DNA of 64,000 bases, from positions 1,738,501 through 1,802,500 of the forward strand of contig OU015566.1 of the NCBI GenBank assembly GCA_907165135.1, written 5' to 3'. Shown here one piece after another: positions 56,707 to 64,000 of the stretch (position 1 is the stretch's first letter; every line of letters begins with the position of its first letter). Below the pieces are notes generated by a model. That model ran no database searches and was not told the DNA's origin. It saw nothing but the letters and a program-made list of their open reading frames with translations. The DNA comes from Oikopleura dioica. Taxonomy: Eukaryota > Chordata > Appendicularia > Copelata > Oikopleuridae. Position numbers and translations under genes: made by a program.

Positions 56707-57012
56707 TCACCCTTCCTCTGTAACAGTTCGCTCGTCAAGCTCATTTCCAGACGACGATTTTCTTGAGTGCGGATTTGAGCAATTATCGCTGCAAAGTGAT
56801 CGAGTCAAATTTCGGAAGTTTTCGTTTCGAGATTGGCGGCGTTGTTTCAAGTAGTACTCGCGTCGTAAATTCTCATCCATGATTTCATCAGCATCTTCTT
56901 CCTTTTTCTCTTCCCCCTCGCATTCTCTCAGTTTGATTTCTCGACCGATAAGGCTTTTCTTTCTTGACTCTCGAGGACCGACATGATCACTGTCAGAAAA
57001 TCTCGTCGCCAT
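56707..57012 (-). CDS. Small charged hypothetical protein
   Basis: Single open frame of 101 codons with animal-like codon use: MATRFSDSDHVGPRESRKKS, then an acidic/basic stretch (ECEGEEKKEEDADEIMDEN), an Arg-rich part (RREYYLKQRRQSRNENFRN) and a Ser-rich end (SRKSSSGNELDERTVTEEG). No signal peptide, membrane helix or known domain. A GT after DERT could serve as a donor, so further exons are possible. Confidence 0.5.
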   Translation of the reverse strand: MATRFSDSDHVGPRESRKKSLIGREIKLRECEGEEKKEEDADEIMDENLRREYYLKQRRQSRNENFRNLTRSLCSDNCSNPHSRKSSSGNELDERTVTEEG

Positions 57013-57417
57013 TTATGTTCTTTTCGTCTCTCTGGTAGATATTTTGAATAATTCACGACGAAAGTCGGATTTTTCGCGTTCAGAGTGGATGGGAGCCACG
57101 ACTCGAAATAAGACGTTTTTGCATATTATATATTTCACCAAGGCTCTTCTTCATTCCCAGCTAATCTAAGTATTGTAATAACCAGCATACAAGCCAAAAA
57201 GTCGATGAAAATCACATTTGACTTAGAGCAAAAATTGATGACTCATCAATAAGTTCAAAAGGCAATTTCAGAGTTGGCACAAAAGAAAACAAAAAAAAGA
57301 AGGACTAATTAAGTTAGTCCTGTGCTCTTATTCAATCCTTATTATACATTAACTGATAGGCCTCATTTAAATATTGTTGATAAGAGTTGGTGCCCGGGGG
57401 TTGTTAGCACGGATTAA

Positions 57418-58889
57418 GGGACCTGGGCGAGCAGCGCTGAGCCAAACTTCACGCGCTCGCCCAGAGTTTGAAATTTTCGTGACTCGCGAGCGGCTCACTT
57501 GAGAGCGAGCGAGCACGAGCATGATGCTCTTTGTGCTCCCGAGCACATTTATTTCAGGGCTCGTGCTCTTTGCGCTCGCGAGCGCATTTCATTTCGCGCT
57601 CTCGCTCTCTTGGCTCTCGAGCACTGGTCGAATCGTGCTCTCGCTCGATCGGCTCTCGAGCTGAAAAAAATGACTCGCGAGCAGCTTTCAAGGGCCTTAA
57701 ATGATTCGGCGGCCCCGTGACTAATTCCATATGAGTCCCTGTCACACGAGTTAGCACCTCGCGGTGGGCATGTTTTATCTGTTTACTCTCGGCTTTTCGC
57801 ATTCTGCTGCCGAATTCTAAGCCTAATGAAGCTTACATAAAACCGAAAACAACAAAAATAGATCCTCAAAGAAATTTATTTATGAAAGTGAATAATTATG
57901 CGAAAAAATTATTCTTTTAATTTTGCTCGCGAGCCGCTCGTGAGTCAATTCCATGGCGAGCACAAGAGCAGCCGCTCCCGCTCGTCTAGCTCCCGAGCAT
58001 TGCCGACATATGCGCTCGTGCTCTCTGCGCTCGCGAGCGGGTTCAAATTTGGGCTCGTGCTCTTTTGGCTCTCGAGCCAACTCATTTTCATGCTCCCGCT
58101 CCCCTGCTCTCAGAGCAATGATAAATTTTTGCTCTCGCTCTTTTCGCTCGCGAGCATTTGCGAGCATTTCAAACTCTGCGCTCGCCGTTCTTCTTAGAAA
58201 TAAGATTTTTTGAAATTTCTTTTTGTAAATTATATCTCCAAATCTTCAGCTTTCTTTTCCGATTCTAAGTTTTTCTCTATCATTCTTGGTTGATGAGCTA
58301 GCGAGAAAATGAGAAGCCCAACTTCAAAAGGCATCAAGTCTTGTAGACTAAATTTTTTCTTCATGAAACTAGCACCATTGAAAAGAGCGTTAAATTCTGA
58401 ACAGATCCCACTTCATCAGCTAAACTAAATCTGTACATACTGGAGATAGAGGCCAGATAAACAAGATAACTTAGCGCCCGCGCAGCGGGAATCATGTCCA
58501 GGAAGCCCAAAATAGCTAAATCGGAGCGTCCAGCCGCGCCGCGACCAGCTGCGCGCGCTAAGTAATTTTCTTAATCTGGCCTTACACGCCAATAAGTACG
58601 GACTTAGTTTAGCTGATGGAGTGGGATCTGTTCAGAATTTAACGCTCTTTTCAATGGTGCTAGTTTCATGAAGAAAAAATTTAGTCTGCAAGACTTGATG
58701 CCTTTTGAAGTTGGGCTTCTCATTTTCTCGCTAGCTCATCAACCAAGAATGATAGAGAAAAACTTAGAATCGAAAAAGAAAGCTGAAGATTTGGAGATAT
58801 AATTTACAAAAAGAAATTTCAAAAAATCTTATTTCTAAGAAGAACGGCGAGCGCGTGAAGTTTGGCTCAGCGCTGCTCGCCCAGGTCCC
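57418..58889. mobile_element. 1.5-kb TTAA-flanked foldback element
   Basis: Termini GGGACCTGGGCGAGCAGCGC are inverted and flanked by TTAA (57414-57417, 58890-58893). Inside, about 240-base arms (roughly 58190-58430 and 58605-58855) are near-perfect inverted copies. Two blocks (57490-57670 and 57925-58190) are crowded with GCTCGCGAGC-type palindromes. No transposase. Open frames here give only Ala/Arg/Glu repeats and are not treated as genes. Confidence 0.85.
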
Positions 58890-58916
58890 TTAAAATTTCG
58901 GTCCCAAAAATTACTA

Positions 58917-58970
58917 ACCATAACCCGAACCCTTCCTCTAACCCTAACCCTAGCCCTAACCCCGATAACT
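58917..58970. repeat. Telomere-like CCCTAA tract
   Basis: Several degenerate CCCTAA units right beside the 57418-58889 element. Confidence 0.65.
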
Positions 58971-59948
58971 AAGCGTACTATTACAATCAATGACATCGTA
59001 AAACCCCTTTGACAAAAAAGAACGTACCTCGCTATCAGTGAAAAATCGCAGAATGGACTCCATCTGCGTCGTTGTCTCAGAGTGGTGGTAAGTGTTTTTG
59101 AAATTGAATCTCTGCTGAGCTTGATTTTTCGATGGACACCACTTTCCTTGTCTTGCGATTTTCGTTCAGCTTGAGGCCAGCTTGGAGTGAGGCACACGTT
59201 TGGTCCACTAGAATTCAAATTTTAATCATTTTTCAATCAAATTTTTTCAATTAAAATTCGGCGAAACTAACAAACCAACTAATTTTCCTGTGTTTTTCTC
59301 TTTTACTCGAGGGGGCCAAGCCCTTTCCAGCATAACTTTCAAACTCAATAAAAACCATATGTTCGAGTGTCAGAAGAATGTCTCCCTGACGACCTGACCT
59401 TCTGCTCCGGATCAGAAACTCTTAATTGAGAGTTTTTTCTCAAGTGCTCTTGAAAATCGAAAATAGATAATTCTTCTATTTTTCAATATGAAAATAAATC
59501 GCTTGAGAATTTGTCTTTACAATTTATGTCTCAAAAATAACATGATGACACCCTTATTCAATCTTTCAAAAAAAAATATAATCAGTGGCGTCATTTTAAG
59601 GAAGTGGGGTCATGGGGGAAAACCGACAGAAAATTTAAAAAATTTTGCGTGGGCGGCTGCTGATTGGCCGGTTTCCAAAATCCAGGCTTCTGATTGGTTG
59701 AAAAATTTGACAAAAGACTTGTGGGGATTTTTGTCGGTTCCTTTAATTTTTACTCAATATTTTCGAGTTACCTTTTTAAAAATTGATATTAAATTCTCTT
59801 TGAAAGAAGTTTTTTCAGACTAACAGAAAATAAATTCGAAGAATAGGCCATTGGATCTGAAAATATATGTACAAGTGCTAATCGGGCGGATAAACCGAAT
59901 TATTGGGCCGAAGGTGTTTCCCTATCTCACATGATTTGGTCCGTCGTG
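58971..59948. other. Intergenic; possible minus-strand exon
   Basis: A minus-strand segment ending near 59207 after a TTCTAG acceptor is coding-like in one frame (DQTCASLQAGLKLNENRKTR, 59205-59090) but no partner exon was found. The rest is AT-rich, with a GACACCCTTA repeat motif at 59546. Confidence 0.3.
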
Positions 59949-60855
59949 GAGGGGGGAGAATGGCGTTACCAAAAAAATTTTTCGTAACCGTTACCAAAAT
60001 TTTGGTAACCGTTACCAAAATTGGTAACCATTACCAATATTTTTTCCTTTTCTTTTAAGCGAAAAACCAGAGAATGGCGTTACCAAAATTAGTAACGGTT
60101 ACCAAAAATTGGTACCGGTTACCAAAAGGAAGCTTCTCTCAAAATCAGGCGCGGAGCGAATTCAACCTTTAATTTCGGGATTTCTTTGATAAAGGACCTT
60201 TTAAATAATTTTTTTCCGGATACCCTCCTCGGTTCGCCGGGATTTGGGCCAGAAAGTGTGTGATGGTGAAAAGAATTCGAGAAAATGAGGACGAGCCTGT
60301 AATCGTTCATTAAATACTTTTTATAAATAAATGTTAGGGTAAGGGGGCACTGGGCAAAATGACAGAAGAAACTCACCCGAGGGGGATAGGCTAGGGTTAG
60401 TTAGGGTTACTGAAGGTCACCCTAAGTAACCCTAGACTAGACCCCGGCATCTTAGGCCCGAAGGGACGGAGCCCCGAGGTAAGGGACACTTGGATTTGAT
60501 AATTTCAAAAAAAATTTTTTTTTTATTTCTTTTTTATTTTATAAAAAAATTAGGACCAAAAAGTCCCGGCGAACCGAGGATGAGGGAAAAATTCCGGCGA
60601 ATCGAGGGTCATCCGTTTTTTCTTTAATAAGGGTTAGTAACGAATTCGGGACTTCTGCGATCTGACATGATTAAAATGATAAAAAACAACAAAGCCCGAG
60701 TTCTAGAGACCCTTTTTCTTATTTTTTCCATTTTTGAAATAAAGAATTTTCCGGAGAATGGCGTTACCAATTTTGGTAACGGTTACCAATTTTAGTAATG
60801 GTTACCAATTTTTGGTAACGGTTACCAATTTTGGTAACGCCATTCTCCTACTACC
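59949..60855. mobile_element. Foldback element with GGTAACGGTTACC array and 9-bp duplication
   Basis: GGAGAATGGCGTTACC occurs near both ends in inverted orientation. The 9-mer TCCGTCGTG is repeated directly outside (59940-59948 and 60856-60864). Each subterminal region holds several GGTAACCGTTACCAAAATT-type palindromic units. A 9-bp duplication is typical of Mutator-like elements. 907 bp, no transposase; a telomere-like GGGTTAG tract lies inside near 60389. Confidence 0.75.
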
Positions 60856-60864
60856 TCCGTCGTG

Positions 60865-63028
60865 ACTGTTAATTTCGTACGTACTCGGCTTTTGAGGCAA
60901 AAAGTGCACTTCTCGAGCGCTTTTCTTGTTCACTCATTTCTCTTGAACTTCTTCTCGAGCTCATTAAAGATCTTGTGGAAGAAGAAAATTTGCAGCGACC
61001 TTCAAAAGGAACTCTCGGAGGTCTCATTGTCATTTTTTTCAATTAGCCGAAAGTAAACTCGAATTACAAGATTTTCCCTCTCAAAAAATGGAGAAATAAA
61101 TCTTCCCGGGAAAGGAAAAAGAAGGAGGGATGAAACGGAATAGGGAGAAGGCTCAATATGACAAGGATCGGGTAGGAATATGAGCTTTTTAATCAAAACA
61201 GATAATTTAGGATGATAAATAGAAAGAGGCAAATAAAAATTTATAGAAATCAGCATTTTTTAAAGAAAATATTTTGTGATTTATTCGATTCAAGTATTGA
61301 AAAAATCGAGCATTCAAAAATGCTTCTATCGAGATTTTTGCCTTGAATTTTTCTCAAATAAGCAACTTGACCCCCTTAAATTTTCATTTAAAGACTCTCA
61401 AATAGATATTTTCCGATACAGTAGCTCTGAAGAATTTCTATAATTGAAATGACGAAAAAAGTGTATAAGAAAATTCATTTGAAGACTCTTTTCATTTAAG
61501 CTTCTCACTCCCTTAATTTTATTTCCGAGTACCTTTTTCTAGTGCTCCTAGCACTTGGTGGCGCAGATAACTTTGGACTGTCATACAGTCTGATATTAGT
61601 ACTTTCATCTTCATTAGCTTCTCTCAGCCAATTAACTGTATCACAAATCCACTGCATTTTTTCTAGTTTTACAAAGGCTCTTTAAATTGGGGTCTTGTTT
61701 AAACTTGTTTTTGCTTAGATAATCAGAAAAAATAAAATATCGAGCTTATGTCAAACGCAGTTAAAGCAATATATCTTCGGATAAAATATATCTTGGCAGG
61801 CCATAATGTGCCCAAAGCGGACAGGTCTCGCCCCGAGCCCGGGGGGAGTTCTCAATTTCAAGCGACATTGGCGCTGACAGAGCTTGACGGGAGAGGAGCA
61901 CACGCGCGACAGGGCGAGTTTTCTTCTGAACAACGGCTAATGGATGAATAATTTCGCGCTTGATAAGTTCATTATGGAATTTGGGATTTAGTGGCAATTT
62001 TGTCAAGAAGACCGGAAAAAAGGCTATGTTTATTTTTTTTATTTTTTGTTAGGCTTAGAGTAGACCCTTAGTATAACGACGTTTTTGATTGGGCAATCCC
62101 AGAAATACTGGTTTTTGATTGGCTAACTTTCCCCATCAAATAAATTTAAGTCATCTCTTGAATTTCTAGAGTTATTTTAACAAGAATTTTTAGGGACATA
62201 AATTTTAAAATTCAAGAGTCGAAAATAAAGTTCCCACTGCGGCAGCATCCAGTCGTATCTTACATTTGCCTATTTATCGTCGATAAATTATCGAACATCC
62301 TAGGAGTACTAGTCTGCCCACCCATTATGAATAATTCATGCTTACACCGAGCCTTAATTGACCTCATGTCCAATAATCCGTAGTCTGACAATGCGTTTAT
62401 TGTCTTACTGTAGTTCATTATTTTCCTGGACTGTTAAATAACTACAATTCCATATTTTATTGCCCGTCATTATTTTTATCTTTCTGGATGTCCTTCTTTG
62501 TTGAGCCTTTTTCTTATCAATCAGCTCCCGTCAAAAGCAAATCGATTCTTTCAAATTTTGGAGGGCTCAAATTAAGATCAAGCCCGCTAAACATATTGGA
62601 CAAGTGACCGTCTTATACATTGCCGCAATATGGACCTACACCCTGTCTTCTGTCTCATGAATCAAGATTTACAAAATGCTCATCTTGATTATTTGTTGAA
62701 ATAATTTATTTCGAGTAAAAAGGGGATTATTTATAACCTCATTTTTACAACCCAAAAAATGATTAATAAAGGCAAAATAACTTTTTTTATATCATCTTGA
62801 CGCAGTAGCCGAGATATTGTATCTCTGATTAAACAATTTAAGGGTTCAAGAGATACAGTTAACCAAAGAATAAAGGAAAGATTGAGGATCTCCCCGCCGC
62901 TATTTGGAAGATTATCCAGAATCGTTGATTCCGAAGCGATTTTTCTGTTTTGCCCCAAAATTAAGGGTTTCAACCCAATATCCTTGTTTGAAAAAGTCGT
63001 TTTTATTTGAGGAAGTCCTTAAACTTAC
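60865..63028. other. Gene-poor stretch
   Basis: No confident gene. A GC-richer patch near 61810-61930 and a minus-strand segment near 62860-62960 (KIASESTILDNLPNSGGEIL, possible 3' exon of the 63 kb gene) are the only notable features. Confidence 0.35.
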
Positions 63029-63450
63029 GTTTGTAAACGATCATCTTCAAAAGTCGGCGTTGGAGGCAGTTGAAGGTCGGCAATGTTGAAGTCGTATTTA
63101 CTCGTCTAAAATTTGATAATGAGTCATTCTGATTTTAAAATTTTGATGACTGAAATCTCTTTTTAAAAAAACCGGTCTAGGAGAAGGCGTTCTCGATCGC
63201 TTCGGATGCAAATTATTGAGCGTTAATTTGGCGCGTCCGACTGATTTCGCGATGCTTGTGAATTTGGCTTTTGATCGACCAAGGATTGGCATTTCCGAAA
63301 CTGTTTTCGTGTCTTCTTCGTTTTCAGGAGGGCGAGGAGGGATTTCTTCGCCGACAATGTCTTTTTCGGAGGATTGTTGGCGAGATACTCGACGGACGAC
63401 GTCGTCCATCATTGAAATCATGGAAGACTTTTCTGGATTCAAGAGAGGGC
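63029..63450 (-). CDS. Partial gene, Ser/Pro-rich charged protein
   Basis: Exons (minus) from about 63450 to 63173 and 63105-63029, joined in frame: MISMMDDVVRRVSRQQSSEK, then GEEIPPRPPENEEDTKTVSE, ...KRSRTPSPRP, then TSKYDFNIADLQLPPTPTF and EDDRLQT. A third exon beginning with KIASESTILDNLPNS (about 62960) keeps phase but is uncertain. The proline- and serine-rich sequence suggests an intracellular scaffold or regulatory protein. The upstream part is disrupted by, or starts beyond, the foldback element at 63480-63920. Family not recognised. Confidence 0.5.
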
Positions 63451-63479
63451 TCAGTTTTAAAGGGAAACCTTCGAAACTA

Positions 63480-63920
63480 TTCTGCATGCAGAATAGTTCT
63501 GCAAAATGCAGAATAGTTTCGTCGGAAAAAGGGCTGTTTTCCGACGAAATAATTCTGCATGCAGAATAGTTCTGCATATAAGAAAAACGACTTTTATCAA
63601 AGGAGGCGCGAGAGTAGAGAAAGTTGGCCACCTTCAGAAATGAGTTCCCTACCAGAATTTGCGCGCAAGGGCCGTAGGCCCGCTGCGTGCTTCCAAACAG
63701 TGAAATTTTGTCTCTAAATGAAGATCTTCTTTTCAACACAATGCAGAATAGTTCTGCACTTGTGCAGAATAGTTCTGTATTTTGCAGAATAGTTCTACAT
63801 TTGCAGAATAGTTCTGCATTTGCAGAATAGTTCTGCATTCAGCAGAATAGTTCTGCGAAACGCAGAATAGTTCTACTTTTTGCAGAATAGTTCTGCATGC
63901 AGAATAGTTTCGACCCCCTC
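63480..63920. mobile_element. Foldback element with GCAGAATAGTTCTGCA array
   Basis: Left end CGAAACTATTCTGCATGCAG and right end CTGCATGCAGAATAGTTTCG are inverted. About ten palindromic TGCAGAATAGTTCTGCA-type units lie near the two ends with a unique middle (about 63590-63740). No target duplication was found. It makes an open minus-strand frame that reads through repeats, which is not treated as protein. Confidence 0.7.
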
Positions 63921-64000
63921 CCGTTTTAAAGGGGGGTTCCCTTAACTGGTTCGAGTCGAAAAAAAGTGGAGCTCAATTATTGAATCCGAAATGAAGTGAA

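Noticed and set aside
57499-58213. Ala/Arg/Glu/His-rich frames on both strands
   Set aside because: They arise from GCTCGCGAGC palindromes within a TTAA-flanked element.
61748-62006. Overlapping frames on both strands near 61.8 kb
   Set aside because: No domain, no splice context and equal openness on both strands.
63483-63838. N-terminal part of the long minus-strand frame with MQNYSANAELFC repeats
   Set aside because: It is translation of the GCAGAATAGTTC array; only the downstream Pro/Ser-rich part looks like a gene.

Overview
The window looks like a compact animal genome, most likely an appendicularian tunicate such as Oikopleura. It carries metazoan genes (integrin beta, synaptotagmin, organic-anion transporter, fibronectin III and F5/8-C proteins). 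Most introns are 40-60 bases long with TTCTAG or TTTCAG acceptors, intergenic gaps are short, a few introns are non-canonical, and TTAGGG-like repeats are scattered about. The species is inferred from gene style only. All gene models were spliced by eye.

Layout. 1-4.4 kb: no gene, but a dispersed hairpin repeat and telomere-like tracts. 4.5-6.7 kb: C2H2 zinc-finger gene. 7.2-9.1 kb: two tandem P-loop sulfotransferase-like membrane proteins. 9.3-11.3 kb: two paralogous small secreted proteins separated by a TA-flanked MITE. 12.5-18.1 kb: a complete pyruvate carboxylase whose model gives 1178 codons. 18.8-21.4 kb: pyruvate kinase with two candidate last exons. 21.5-22.2 kb: small membrane protein. 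22.5-29.9 kb: integrin beta whose first intron holds a 3.7-kb foldback element with an 8-bp target duplication. 29.9-31.0 kb (minus): thyroglobulin-1-like secreted protein. 31.3-32.0 kb: F5/8-C domain protein. 32.0-32.3 kb (minus): tiny acidic protein ending in a CaaX-like box. 32.6-39.1 kb (minus): SLCO/OATP transporter containing an intronic tRNA-Arg and a large intron filled by a hairpin satellite of about 39 units.

39.8-45.8 kb: a Cys-rich secreted gene and a small membrane gene, followed by a nearly identical tandem duplicate that carries a MITE missing from the first copy. 45.7-49.8 kb (minus): FN3 plus galaxin-like protein with a plus-strand membrane gene nested in an intron. 50.6-51.8 kb (minus): coiled-coil protein. 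52.2-53.8 kb (minus): synaptotagmin-7-like gene. 54-64 kb: mostly foldback and MITE elements (three TTAA-flanked, one with a 9-bp duplication, one with a GCAGAATAGTTC array), with one small gene and one partial gene on the minus strand.

Functionally, pyruvate kinase makes pyruvate and pyruvate carboxylase turns it into oxaloacetate; the two genes are neighbours on the same strand. The rest is typical animal surface, secretory and transport machinery. The most unusual features are the alternative pyruvate kinase C-termini, the two giant intronic foldback elements, the duplication with a filled and an empty insertion site, and the FN3/galaxin combination.
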